Part shown: positions 26,453 to 42,894 of the stretch, one piece after another | Numbering within the stretch: position 1 is the stretch's first letter | Layout: the number at the start of each line of letters is the position of its first letter | DNA from: Mycobacterium conspicuum | GTDB taxonomy: Bacteria > Actinomycetota > Actinomycetes > Mycobacteriales > Mycobacteriaceae | NCBI RefSeq assembly: GCF_010730195.1 | Contig: NZ_AP022613.1 | Coordinates: forward strand, 558,001 to 622,000 | DNA: 64,000 nt | Direction of reading: 5' to 3' | Notes under the pieces: generated by a model | The model's input: the letters and a program-made list of their open reading frames with translations, nothing else | Databases searched by the model: none | Told to the model about the DNA's origin: nothing | Position numbers and translations under genes: made by a program

Positions 26453-26483
26453 ACGTTATCCATAACGTTGAAATAACAATGTT
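26453..26483. promoter_or_regulatory. overlapping inverted repeats, probable TetR operator
   Basis: A perfect inverted repeat ACGTTAT-CC-ATAACGT occupies 26453-26468. A second, near-perfect one (AACGTTG-N6-CAATGTT) overlaps it at 26464-26483. Both lie between the divergent TetR and oxygenase genes, next to the ribosome-binding site of the latter. The AT-rich block stands out from its GC-rich surroundings. Binding by the regulator at 25743-26414 is inferred from position. Confidence 0.6.
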
Positions 26484-26498
26484 ATAGGAGCTCAGCCC

Positions 26499-28019
26499 AT
26501 GACTACCGAGCAAATTACCGAATCCCAGCCCGCGCAAAACCCCTACCTCGAAGGCTTCCTCGCGCCGGTGCGCACCGAAGTGACCGTCACCGACCTTCGG
26601 GTCACCGGGCACATCCCCGAGCACCTGAACGGGCGATACCTGCGCAACGGACCCAACCCCGCCGCCGAGGTCGACCCCGCCACCTATCACTGGTTCACCG
26701 GCGACGGCATGGTGCACGGCGTGGCGCTGCGCGACGGCACGGCCCGCTGGTACCGCAACCGCTGGGTGCGCAGCCCGGCCGTGTGCCGCACGCTCGATGA
26801 GCCGACGACCGCCCGGATCGACTCGCGGGCGGGGATGCTCGGCCTGGGCGCCAACACGAATGTGCTGGCCCACGCGGGAAAGACCCTGGCGCTGGTCGAA
26901 GGCGGGGTCGCCAACTACGAACTCACCGACGAGCTGGACACCGTCGGGACCTGCGACTTCGACGGCACCCTGGCCGGCGGCTACACCGCCCACCCGCACC
27001 GCGATCCCCACACCGGAGAACTGCACGCGCTGTCCTACTCGTTCGCGCGCGGATGCACCGTGCAGTACTCGGTGATCGACACCAGCGGGCGCGCCCGTCG
27101 CACGGTGGACATCGAGGTGTCCGGAGCGCCAATGATGCACGACTTCTCGCTCACCGAGAAGTACGTGGTCATCTACGACCTGCCGGTGACATTCGACCCG
27201 GTGCAGGCGATGTCGGCTACCGTCGCCGGCGTCCCGCACTGGCTGCGACCGCCCGCCCGGCTGGTGCTGCAGTCGCTGCTCGGACGGGTCCGGATCCCCA
27301 GCCCGATCGCCGCGCGGATCAACCGGGACCCGCGGCGCTCGTCGGGCCTGCCGTATGCCTGGAACGACGACTATCCGGCGCGCATCGGCGTCATGCCTCG
27401 CGAGGGCGCCAACAAAGACATCCGCTGGTTCGAGATCGAGCCGTGCTACGTCTACCACCCGCTCAACGCCTACTCGGAAAACCGCGGCACCGACGAGGTT
27501 CTGGTGCTCGACGTGGTGCGCTACTCGCGGATGTTCGACCGCGACCGGCGCGGGCCGGGCGAAAGCCTGCCGACGCTGGACCGGTGGACCATCAACCTGA
27601 GCACGGGCGCAGTGAGCAGCGAATGCCGCGACGATCGGTCGCAGGAGTTCCCCCGGATCAACGAGAACCTAACCGGAACCCGGCATCGGTTCGGCTACAC
27701 CGTCGGCATCGACGGCGGGTTCCAGGCCGCGGGCGGTTCCGAACTGGTGTCCTCGCTGTATAAGCACGACTACACCGGTGGGTCCACCGCGGTTGCGACG
27801 CTGGATCCCGACCTGCTGTTGGGCGAGGTGTGCTTCGTGCCGAACCCCTCACGGCGCGCAGAAGACGACGGGATCCTGATGGGCTACGGTTCGCACCGCA
27901 CCCGAGACGAAGGTCAGCTGTTGCTGCTGGACGCCCAAACCCTGGAGACGGTGGCCACGGTGCACCTGCCGCAACGCGTGCCGATGGGCTTTCACGGCAA
28001 CTGGGCGCCCGCCGTCTAG
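26499..28019 (+). CDS. carotenoid/apocarotenoid cleavage oxygenase
   Basis: A 506-residue non-heme iron oxygenase of the RPE65/CCD family, which splits carotenoids to apocarotenoids or aldehydes. The four iron-ligand histidines fall in the expected blocks: TAHPHRDP (about residue 167), MMHDFSLTEKYVV (about 213), YVYHPLNAYSE (about 320) and the C-terminal FHGNW. It corresponds to Rv0654. ATG 26499 lies 8 bases after AGGAG. It is divergent from a TetR gene that probably controls it. Nothing else for carotenoid metabolism is in the window. Confidence 0.92.
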   Translation: MTTEQITESQPAQNPYLEGFLAPVRTEVTVTDLRVTGHIPEHLNGRYLRNGPNPAAEVDPATYHWFTGDGMVHGVALRDGTARWYRNRWVRSPAVCRTLDEPTTARIDSRAGMLGLGANTNVLAHAGKTLALVEGGVANYELTDELDTVGTCDFDGTLAGGYTAHPHRDPHTGELHALSYSFARGCTVQYSVIDTSGRARRTVDIEVSGAPMMHDFSLTEKYVVIYDLPVTFDPVQAMSATVAGVPHWLRPPARLVLQSLLGRVRIPSPIAARINRDPRRSSGLPYAWNDDYPARIGVMPREGANKDIRWFEIEPCYVYHPLNAYSENRGTDEVLVLDVVRYSRMFDRDRRGPGESLPTLDRWTINLSTGAVSSECRDDRSQEFPRINENLTGTRHRFGYTVGIDGGFQAAGGSELVSSLYKHDYTGGSTAVATLDPDLLLGEVCFVPNPSRRAEDDGILMGYGSHRTRDEGQLLLLDAQTLETVATVHLPQRVPMGFHGNWAPAV

Positions 28020-28141
28020 GGTGCGCGTCGGAGAATCGTTATCTCCGCAACCCTGATGCCGCCCCCTCGACGTGCGCTACAGTGACTCAAGCCACACAAA
28101 GGGGCAGGTGGCGGTGTGCGCGTCGACGGAAGGATTCCCAC

Positions 28142-29152
28142 ATGGGCGTCGCAATCGAGGTAAACGGACTCACGAAGTCCTTTGGTTCCTCGAGGATTTG
28201 GGAAGACGTGACGTTGGAAATCCCCGCCGGGGAGGTCAGCGTCCTACTGGGGCCGTCGGGTACCGGCAAGTCGGTCTTCCTGAAATCCCTGATCGGTCTG
28301 CTGCGCCCGGAGCGCGGCTCGATCGTCATCGACGGCCGCGACATCATCGAGTGCTCGGCCAAGGAGCTCTACGAGATCCGCACGCTGTTCGGGGTGCTGT
28401 TCCAGGACGGCGCGCTGTTCGGTTCGATGAACTTGTTCGACAACACCGCGTTCCCGCTGCGTGAGCACACCAAGAAGAAGGAGAGCGAGATCCGTGACAT
28501 CGTCATGGAGAAGCTCGAGATGGTGGGCCTCGGCGGCGACGAGAAGAAGTTTCCGGGCGAGATCTCCGGCGGTATGCGCAAGCGCGCCGGCCTGGCCCGA
28601 GCGCTGGTGCTCGACCCGCAGATCATCCTCTGCGACGAGCCCGACTCCGGTCTGGACCCGGTCCGTACGGCCTACCTGAGCCAGCTGATCATGGACATCA
28701 ATGCCCAGATCGACGCGACCATCCTGATCGTGACGCACAACATCAACATCGCTCGGACCGTGCCGGACAACATGGGCATGCTGTTCCGCCGCAAGCTGGT
28801 CATGTTCGGCCCGCGCGAGGTGCTGCTGACCAGCGACGAGCCGGTGGTGCGGCAGTTCCTCAACGGTCGCCGGATCGGCCCGATCGGCATGTCCGAGGAA
28901 AAGGACGAGGCCACCATGGCCGAAGAGCAGGCCATGATCGACGCCGGTCAGCACGCTGGCGGCGTGGAGGACATCGAGGGGGTGCCGCCGCAGATCCAAG
29001 CGACCCCCGGCATGCCGGAGCGCAAGGCGGTGGCCCGGCGCCAGGCCCGGGTGCGCGCGATGCTGCACACCCTGCCCAAGAACGCCCAGGCGGCAATCCT
29101 CGACGACCTAGAGGGCACGCACAGGTACGCAGCGCACGAGATCCCCGAATAG
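28142..29152 (+). CDS. mkl: Mce lipid-transport ATPase Mkl (MceG)
   Basis: A 336-residue ABC ATPase that powers the Mce complexes, which import fatty acids and cholesterol. Walker A is GPSGTGKS at 37-44, the signature is ISGGMRKRAGLARAL, and Walker B is IILCDEPDSGLDP. The C-terminal 90 residues form the extension specific to MlaF/MceG proteins. ATG 28142 follows GGAAGGA by 7 bases. No mce genes are next to it, as is usual for this shared ATPase. It corresponds to Rv0655. Confidence 0.93.
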   Translation: MGVAIEVNGLTKSFGSSRIWEDVTLEIPAGEVSVLLGPSGTGKSVFLKSLIGLLRPERGSIVIDGRDIIECSAKELYEIRTLFGVLFQDGALFGSMNLFDNTAFPLREHTKKKESEIRDIVMEKLEMVGLGGDEKKFPGEISGGMRKRAGLARALVLDPQIILCDEPDSGLDPVRTAYLSQLIMDINAQIDATILIVTHNINIARTVPDNMGMLFRRKLVMFGPREVLLTSDEPVVRQFLNGRRIGPIGMSEEKDEATMAEEQAMIDAGQHAGGVEDIEGVPPQIQATPGMPERKAVARRQARVRAMLHTLPKNAQAAILDDLEGTHRYAAHEIPE

Positions 29153-29584
29153 GAACCGTGCCTTTCACAGAAGGGGTTTTGTTCACAAGTTTCACGAGAA
29201 CTTGACGTGTCTCCCCTTGACTGACGGGCGCAAACGGGTCAATCTGTTGGGCAGTATGTCTCCTGATCCTTCTAGGGGTACGCCGAAATACGCCAGCCAG
29301 CGTCGGACCCCCTGAACGGGTTGTTGAGGAATGCGCGCGTCTGCGCTATTGTTGGACGTTGCGCTGGCTACCTCCTGCCCACCTCACAATCGCCACTTGG
29401 CCCGCTAAGGACACTGCGGTCTTTGCCTGAGCCCCCCGTTTGGCTCAGCTGTTTAGTTGCGCGCGTGAGATCCGGGCAGATCGTTCGCCGGCCGAGTTAA
29501 CACAATTGTCGCGGCGAACAGGCCCGGTGGCTATCGGCCTTGCAGGGTTCTCGGGAGTCGCACGAGGTGCTGGAAGGATGCATC
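29153..29584 (+). promoter_or_regulatory. 432-base region upstream of rpoB with promoter
   Basis: No gene is recognised here. The best promoter is TTGAGG (29324-29329), 17 bases, TATTGT (29347-29352), which leaves a leader of about 225 bases before rpoB. Other TTGAC hexamers occur at about 29201 and 29216 and may belong to a second promoter. No clear terminator for mkl was seen, so read-through from mkl is possible. Confidence 0.55.
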
Positions 29585-33088
<3,504 letters not shown>

Positions 33089-33134
33089 CTAACGATTTTT
33101 AAGTATCTAAACCCGCAAGGGGAAAGGGAGTTAC

Positions 33135-37085
<3,951 letters not shown>

Positions 37086-37095
37086 TTTTCCAGCG

Positions 37096-37153
37096 CCAGC
37101 AGACGCAAAAGCCCCCGCACGCAAGGCGTGTCGGGGGCTTTTGCGTCTGCTGG
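37096..37153. terminator. palindromic terminator after rpoC
   Basis: The arms CCAGCAGACGCAAAAGCCCC and GGGGCTTTTGCGTCTGCTGG form a nearly perfect stem of more than 22 pairs, 10 bases after the rpoC stop. The sequence is nearly the reverse complement of the palindrome after rplL (25690-25743); only the loop and one or two stem bases differ. Confidence 0.9.
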
Positions 37154-37233
37154 CTGACGCTCATAGCCTGCGCGGTATCGTGGCAGGGTCCAAAAGCGCA
37201 TCCCTTTACTGTCATCGAGGACGGTGAGAATCG

Positions 37234-39576
37234 ATGGGCGACTTGCGGTCACAGGCGCCGTCGTTGGTTACTCGCCACAAGTTGATGGCCGCGCTCCGCG
37301 CGGCCGGGCGTCGACGGCTGATCCTGATCCATGCGCCCTCAGGGTTCGGCAAGACCACACTGGTGCAGCAATGGCGAGCAGAACTGGCCAATTCCGGTGT
37401 GGCGGCGGCCTGGTTGACGATCGACGACGATGACAACAACCTGGTGTGTTTTCTCACGCACGTGCTCGAGGCGATCCGACAAGTCCATCCGGCCGTAGCC
37501 GATTCGCTGGGACACGTCCTCGAAGAGCGAGGGGAAGACGCGGCGCGCGACGTGTTGACGTCGCTGATCGACGAGCTCGATGACAACGCAACCCCAGTGA
37601 CGCTGGTGATCGACGATTGGCAACGGGTGTCGCATGATCGGACGATCGAGGCGCTGCTTTTCCTGATCGACCATGGTTCGCCGCACCTGCAAATCATCGT
37701 GAACAGCTGGTCGTGGCCGCGATTGCCGTTGAGTGAGTTGCGGCTTCGTGACGATCTCGTCGAAATCGATTGTGACGAATTGCGTTTCGATGCTGACGAG
37801 GCGAAAGCGCTGCTGAATGACATTGCGGGGCTGCAGCTGGAGGCCAGCGAAGTGGCGGCCCTGATCGCCTCGACGGACGGGCGGGTCGCTGCCCTGCAGT
37901 TGGTGGCCCTTTCGCTGGGTCGCGATGGCGCGGCGCCGAGCGGAGCCGCCGCCATGTTGCGTCGAACCTCAGGCGACAGCGAGATGCTCGGTGAGTTTCT
38001 CGCCGAAAAAGTCCTTGCCACCGTGGAACCCGAATTGCTTGCGTTCCTTTCGGCGACGTCAATCACCGAACGGACCTGCGGGGAACTCGCATCGGTCTTG
38101 GCCGGGGTCAGCGGCGGCCAGGACATCCTCGAAGACGTCGAGCAGCGCGGCCTGTTCCTGCGGCGCATCGATGACGACCCGCAGTGGTTTCGCTTCCACG
38201 AGATGTTCGCCGGATTTCTGCGGCGCCGCCTTGAGCGCGACAATCCCGAGCGCCTCAGGCGCCTGCACCGCACCGCGTCGGAGTGGTTCGCCGATCACGG
38301 CTATCTGAGTTATGCCGTCGATCACGCGCTGGCCGCGGGGGAGGCCGCCTGGGCGGTCGACCTCGTCGAGCGGGACAGGACGATCGGATCGGTCAACCAA
38401 TCGCGCATGGCAACCTTTCTCAGCACGATCGAGAAACTACCCCCGCAACTGGTGATCTCGCGTCCGCGGGTACACCTTTCGGTAGCGGTGGCCAATATTG
38501 TCCTGCAACGCCCCGAGGCCACCGAGGCCGCGCTCGAGCGCGCCGCCGAAGCAATTTCCAGGGCGGACCTGCCAGCGGCGAAGCGGGCAGATCTGACCTT
38601 GGAGGCCAACGTATTGCGAGGGGTGGCCCAAATGAACGCCGACCGGGTCGAGGGTTTGGCCCCTCTGGTGGCCCAGGTGATATCGAGGCCAAAGACGTTG
38701 CGCCCGGTGCTGCCCCAGGCGGCGGCAACCGTCGCGGCGTTCGCCGGGATCTACCGTTTCGACTTCGAGGCAGCCCATCGGGCCCTGGAATGGGCGGCGC
38801 CCTACGACGAGGGGGCCGCCGCCGGGTACCACAGCTGTTGGGCGGGCATTGCCGCGAGACACCAGCTCGACATCCCTCGCGCGCTGAGCAGCTTCCGGAA
38901 GGCCCGAGAAATCGGCACTGCGGTTGGGCGAGACTCGCAAGCGGCGCGACATGCGGGTGCGCTTCTCGGCGAATTGCTCTACGAGATGGGCGAATTCGCC
39001 GAGGCGGCGGAGCTTCTCGAGGAGAGCTTTCGGCTCGGACCCGAAGCCGGCGCGGTCGATTACCTGGCGGCGCAATACGCCGTGAGCGCCAGAATCAAAG
39101 CCGCCCAAGGGGATCGCGATGCGGCAACCGCCCGCCTTGATGCCGGCATGACGGTGGCCCAGAAGTTGGGCTTGCCGCGGCTGGCGGCCGCCATCAACCA
39201 TGAACGGGTCAAACTGCGGCTGCCGATCACACCGTCGGAGGCCGCTCGGCTACGGGCCCTGCATCGGACCTTTCATGGTTCCAACGGCATCGCGACAATC
39301 ACGGCCGAGTTGGACGAGGCCTCCGGCATCCGCTTGCTCTCCCGAAGCCACGCCAGCGACGACCGTGCCTACGCGTGCCAGCGCGCCGGCACTCTGCTGA
39401 ACGGAATCGCCCCGACCGCTCGGCCGCTGGCCGCCCTTCAGGCCCGCCTGTTGTTCGTTGAGACGCTCACGGCTGCCGGGCAGGTGGACGCCGCGCAAGA
39501 CCACATCGCCCAGGCCCGCGCACTGTGCGCACGACACGGGCTGCCGCAACTGCTCGTCGATGCCGGACTCGACTAG
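37234..39576 (+). CDS. MalT/LuxR-like STAND ATPase without a DNA-binding domain
   Basis: 780 residues with the layout of large MalT-type LuxR regulators: Walker A APSGFGKTT at 34-42, Walker B-like LVIDDWQ near 125, a winged-helix region around FRFHEMFAGFLRRRLE, then TPR-like helical repeats to the end. The C-terminal LuxR helix-turn-helix is missing: the protein stops at LPQLLVDAGLD, where complete homologues continue. It may act through a partner, or be a truncated regulator. It occupies the place of the ceramidase gene Rv0669c in M. tuberculosis. ATG 37234 follows GGTGAG. Confidence 0.82.
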   Translation: MGDLRSQAPSLVTRHKLMAALRAAGRRRLILIHAPSGFGKTTLVQQWRAELANSGVAAAWLTIDDDDNNLVCFLTHVLEAIRQVHPAVADSLGHVLEERGEDAARDVLTSLIDELDDNATPVTLVIDDWQRVSHDRTIEALLFLIDHGSPHLQIIVNSWSWPRLPLSELRLRDDLVEIDCDELRFDADEAKALLNDIAGLQLEASEVAALIASTDGRVAALQLVALSLGRDGAAPSGAAAMLRRTSGDSEMLGEFLAEKVLATVEPELLAFLSATSITERTCGELASVLAGVSGGQDILEDVEQRGLFLRRIDDDPQWFRFHEMFAGFLRRRLERDNPERLRRLHRTASEWFADHGYLSYAVDHALAAGEAAWAVDLVERDRTIGSVNQSRMATFLSTIEKLPPQLVISRPRVHLSVAVANIVLQRPEATEAALERAAEAISRADLPAAKRADLTLEANVLRGVAQMNADRVEGLAPLVAQVISRPKTLRPVLPQAAATVAAFAGIYRFDFEAAHRALEWAAPYDEGAAAGYHSCWAGIAARHQLDIPRALSSFRKAREIGTAVGRDSQAARHAGALLGELLYEMGEFAEAAELLEESFRLGPEAGAVDYLAAQYAVSARIKAAQGDRDAATARLDAGMTVAQKLGLPRLAAAINHERVKLRLPITPSEAARLRALHRTFHGSNGIATITAELDEASGIRLLSRSHASDDRAYACQRAGTLLNGIAPTARPLAALQARLLFVETLTAAGQVDAAQDHIAQARALCARHGLPQLLVDAGLD

Positions 39577-39614
39577 CGGGTCTCCTCGTCGGCGCCAGTC
39601 ACTAGACTGGCCGA

Positions 39615-40370
39615 ATGCTCATCGGTTCGCATGTCCGCAATGACGATCCCCTGGCCGCCGCGCAGGTGGACGGCGCGGACGCGGTGCAGTTCTTCCTCGG
39701 CAACCCGCAGAGCTGGAAGAAGCCGAAGCCGCGTGACGACGCCGAGGCGCTCAAGGCGTCGAGAATCCCGCTGTACGTGCACGCGCCCTATCTGATCAAC
39801 GTGGCGTCGGCCAACAATCGCATCCGCATCCCGTCGCGCAAGATCCTGCAGGACACTTGCGACGCGGCCGCGGAGATCAACGCGACCGCGGTGATCGTGC
39901 ACGGGGGTCACGCCGACGACAACGACATGGAGGCCGGCTTCGAGCGGTGGGCCAAGGCGCTGGACTATCTCGAAACCGACATGCAGGTGTACCTGGAGAA
40001 CACCGCGGGCGGCGATCATGCGATGGCGCGCTACTTCGACACCATCGGCAGGTTGTGGGATCACATCGGCGACAAGGGGATTGGCTTCTGCCTCGACACC
40101 TGCCACGCCTGGGCCGCGGGCGAAGCGCTGATCGACGCGGTCGACAGAATAAGGGCCTTGACCGGGCGGATCGATCTGGTGCACTGCAACGACTCGCGCG
40201 ACGCGGCGGGCTCCGGGGCCGACCGGCACGCCAACTTCGGCACCGGCCAGATCGACCCGCAGCTGCTCGCTGCGGTGGTCAACGCCGCCGATGCCCCGGT
40301 GATCTGCGAAACCGCCGACGAGGGCCGCAAGGACGACATCGCGTTCCTGCGCGAACACACGACCGGCTAA
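39615..40370 (+). CDS. end: endonuclease IV (AP endonuclease)
   Basis: A 251-residue zinc enzyme of the Nfo/EndoIV family that cuts DNA at abasic sites in base-excision repair. Metal-binding blocks are VHAPYLINVAS, VIVHGGHADD, VYLENTAGG, GFCLDTCHAWAAG, LVHCNDSRDAAGSGADRHAN and ICETADEGRKDD, in family order. It corresponds to Rv0670. ATG 39615 is 38 bases after the MalT-like gene. lpqP starts 6 bases after the stop. Confidence 0.95.
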   Translation: MLIGSHVRNDDPLAAAQVDGADAVQFFLGNPQSWKKPKPRDDAEALKASRIPLYVHAPYLINVASANNRIRIPSRKILQDTCDAAAEINATAVIVHGGHADDNDMEAGFERWAKALDYLETDMQVYLENTAGGDHAMARYFDTIGRLWDHIGDKGIGFCLDTCHAWAAGEALIDAVDRIRALTGRIDLVHCNDSRDAAGSGADRHANFGTGQIDPQLLAAVVNAADAPVICETADEGRKDDIAFLREHTTG

Positions 40371-40376
40371 AAAGCC

Positions 40377-41219
40377 GTGCTTGGCCGACTCGCCGCGCTC
40401 ATCTGCGCCGGGCTGCTCCTGGCGGGGTGCACGTTGTGGCCGGACGACAAGCCGCCGTCGGGCTTCGTGAACGGCACCAGCGTGCACCACATCAGCGTTG
40501 GCGGACTCGACCGCACCTACCGCCTCCACAAGCCCGCACAGGTATCCGAGCCGGCGCCGCTGGTGATCGTGATGCACGGCTACTCGGGCAGCGCCAGGCA
40601 AGTCGAAAGGGCTTACCAGTGGGACGGATTGGCTGATTCGAATAAGTTCGTCGTCGCCTACCCAGACGGCTACGGCCAGGCCTGGAACGTCGACGCGCAG
40701 AACTGCTGCGGGAAACCCGCAACCGAAGGCGTCGATGACGTCGCCTTCATCACCGCGGTCGTCGCCGACATCGGCAAGAACGTGGCCATCGATCCCCGCA
40801 AGGTCTACGCGGCCGGGATGAGTAACGGTGGGATCATGTCCTACACGCTGGCGTGCGCCACCGGGATCTTCGCGGCGATCGGCCCGGTGGCCTCCATTCA
40901 GCTGTCCGCGTGCCCGTCGCCGAGGCCGGCGTCGGTGGTGCACATCCACGGCACCGCGGACCGGCTCATTCCCTACGGCGGCGGGCGGGGCTTCAGCGTC
41001 ATCAGCGGGCCACCAGTGCCGCAGGTGAATGAGTTCTGGCGCCATGTCGATCAGTGCGGCGCCCCGACGGCCACCAGGAACGGAGCCGTGACCACCTCGA
41101 CGGCCGGGTGTGCGCAGGGGCGCGGCGTCGTGCTGGTCACCATCGACGGCGGCGGCCACGTGTGGCCCCCGTTCGCGAGCTCGATGCTGTGGCAATTCTT
41201 CGCCGCCCACGCCCGCTAG
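40377..41219 (+). CDS. lpqP: lipoprotein esterase LpqP (PHB depolymerase/feruloyl esterase family)
   Basis: A 280-residue secreted lipoprotein. The signal peptide ends in the lipobox LLAGC with Cys18 as the lipid anchor. The esterase domain has the oxyanion segment VIVMHGYSGS, the nucleophile elbow AAGMSNGG, a HIHGTAD aspartate block and the final GGGHVWPP histidine. It belongs to the polyhydroxybutyrate depolymerase/feruloyl esterase type and corresponds to Rv0671. GTG 40377 lies 6 bases after the end gene. Natural substrate unknown. Confidence 0.9.
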   Translation: MLGRLAALICAGLLLAGCTLWPDDKPPSGFVNGTSVHHISVGGLDRTYRLHKPAQVSEPAPLVIVMHGYSGSARQVERAYQWDGLADSNKFVVAYPDGYGQAWNVDAQNCCGKPATEGVDDVAFITAVVADIGKNVAIDPRKVYAAGMSNGGIMSYTLACATGIFAAIGPVASIQLSACPSPRPASVVHIHGTADRLIPYGGGRGFSVISGPPVPQVNEFWRHVDQCGAPTATRNGAVTTSTAGCAQGRGVVLVTIDGGGHVWPPFASSMLWQFFAAHAR

Positions 41220-41265
41220 CATTACGTCTCTTGTGCAACTGTCGAGAAAATGTAACATGGGTGGC

Positions 41266-42894
41266 ATGCCAGACACCCACATCGTCACTAACCAGGTGCC
41301 CACCCTGCAGGACTACAACCCGGCCACGTCTCCGGTGCTTGTCGAGGCGCTGATCCGCGAAGGCGGTCAGTGGGGCTTGGACCAGGTCAACGAGCTCGGG
41401 GCGATCAACGGAAGCCGCGAGGCCCAGAGCTGGGGCGAGCTCGCAGACCGCAATCGACCCGTCTTGCACACCCACGACCAGTACGGGCACCGCGTCGACG
41501 AGGTGGAATACGACCCGGCCTACCACGAGCTGATGCGCACGGCGATCGGCCACGGGCTGCACGCGGCGCCCTGGGCCGACGAGCGGCCGGGCGCCCACGT
41601 GGTGCGGGCGGCCTTGACCTCGGTATGGACCGTCGAACCCGGCCATATCTGCCCGATCTCGATGACCTATGCCGTGGTGCCGGCCCTGCGCTTCAACCCC
41701 GAGCTGGCGGCCGTCTACGAGCCGCTGCTGACCAGCCGCGAGTACGACCCGGAGCTGCGGCTGGCCACCGCCAAGCCCGGCATCACCGCCGGCATGTCGA
41801 TGACCGAGAAGCAGGGCGGCTCCGACGTGCGCGCCGGTACCACCCAAGCGACCGCGAACGCCGACGGTACCTACAGCCTGACCGGGCACAAGTGGTTCAC
41901 CTCGGCACCGATGTGCGACATCTTCCTGGTCCTGGCCCAGGCGCCAAATGGGCTGTCCTGCTTCATGTTGCCGCGCATTCTTCCCGACGGCAGCCGCAAC
42001 CGGATGTTCCTGCAGCGGCTCAAGGACAAGCTCGGCAACCACGCCAACGCCTCGAGCGAAGTCGAATACGACGGCGCCACAGCGTGGTTGGTCGGCGAGG
42101 AGGGGCGCGGCGTACCGACCATCATCGAGATGGTCAACCTCACTCGCCTGGACTGCACCCTGGGCAGTGCCACCAGCATGCGCACCGGTCTGACCCGCGC
42201 GATCCACCATGCCCAACACCGAAAAGCCTTCGGGGCCTACCTGATCGACCAACCGCTGATGCGCAACGTGCTGGCGGATCTGGCCGTCGAGGCCGAGGCC
42301 GCGACGATGGTCGCGATGCGGATGGCCGGCGCCACCGACAAGGCGGTCCGAGGCGACCAAACCGAAGCGCTGTTCCGTCGCATCGGCCTGGCGGCCAGCA
42401 AGTACTGGGTGTGCAAGCGTTCCACCCCGCACGCGGCGGAGGCACTGGAATGCCTGGGCGGCAACGGCTATGTCGAGGATTCCGGCATGCCCCGGCTGTA
42501 CCGTGAGGCGCCGCTGATGGGCATCTGGGAGGGCTCGGGTAACGTTAGCGCGCTGGATACGTTGCGCGCCATGGCAACTCGCCCCGAATGCGTCGAGGTG
42601 CTGTTCGACGAGCTGGCGCAGAGCGCGGGCCAGGACGTCCGACTGGACAGCCATGTCGAGAACCTGCGGGGGCAACTGAGCGACCTGGAGACCATCGCCT
42701 ACCGCGCCCGCAAGGTCGCCGAGGACATTTGCCTGGCGCTGCAGGGGTCGCTGCTGGTGCGCCACGGGCATCCCGCGGTCGCCGAGGCGTTCCTGGCGAC
42801 CCGGCTGGCCGGGCAGTGGGGCGGCGCGTTCGGCACCATGCCCACCGGACTGGACCTGGCGCCGATCCTCGAGCGTGCCCTGGTCAAGGGATGA
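41266..42894 (+). CDS. fadE8: acyl-CoA dehydrogenase FadE8 (AidB-like)
   Basis: A 542-residue flavoprotein, longer than ordinary acyl-CoA dehydrogenases and similar in layout to AidB. Visible blocks are ITAGMSMTEKQGGSDVRAGT (FAD/substrate loop), YSLTGHKWFTSAPM, and the C-terminal CLGGNGYVEDSGMPRLYREA with the usual catalytic-region LMGIWEGSGNV. ATG 41266 gives the length of Rv0672; an in-frame ATG at 41257 would add three residues. Its stop overlaps the echA4 start (ATGA), so the two are coupled. The acyl substrate is not known. Confidence 0.93.
   Translation: MPDTHIVTNQVPTLQDYNPATSPVLVEALIREGGQWGLDQVNELGAINGSREAQSWGELADRNRPVLHTHDQYGHRVDEVEYDPAYHELMRTAIGHGLHAAPWADERPGAHVVRAALTSVWTVEPGHICPISMTYAVVPALRFNPELAAVYEPLLTSREYDPELRLATAKPGITAGMSMTEKQGGSDVRAGTTQATANADGTYSLTGHKWFTSAPMCDIFLVLAQAPNGLSCFMLPRILPDGSRNRMFLQRLKDKLGNHANASSEVEYDGATAWLVGEEGRGVPTIIEMVNLTRLDCTLGSATSMRTGLTRAIHHAQHRKAFGAYLIDQPLMRNVLADLAVEAEAATMVAMRMAGATDKAVRGDQTEALFRRIGLAASKYWVCKRSTPHAAEALECLGGNGYVEDSGMPRLYREAPLMGIWEGSGNVSALDTLRAMATRPECVEVLFDELAQSAGQDVRLDSHVENLRGQLSDLETIAYRARKVAEDICLALQGSLLVRHGHPAVAEAFLATRLAGQWGGAFGTMPTGLDLAPILERALVKG

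Noticed and set aside
28072..28464. A 130-codon frame overlapping the start of mkl
   Set aside because: It runs into the ATPase coding region in the wrong frame and has no domain of its own.
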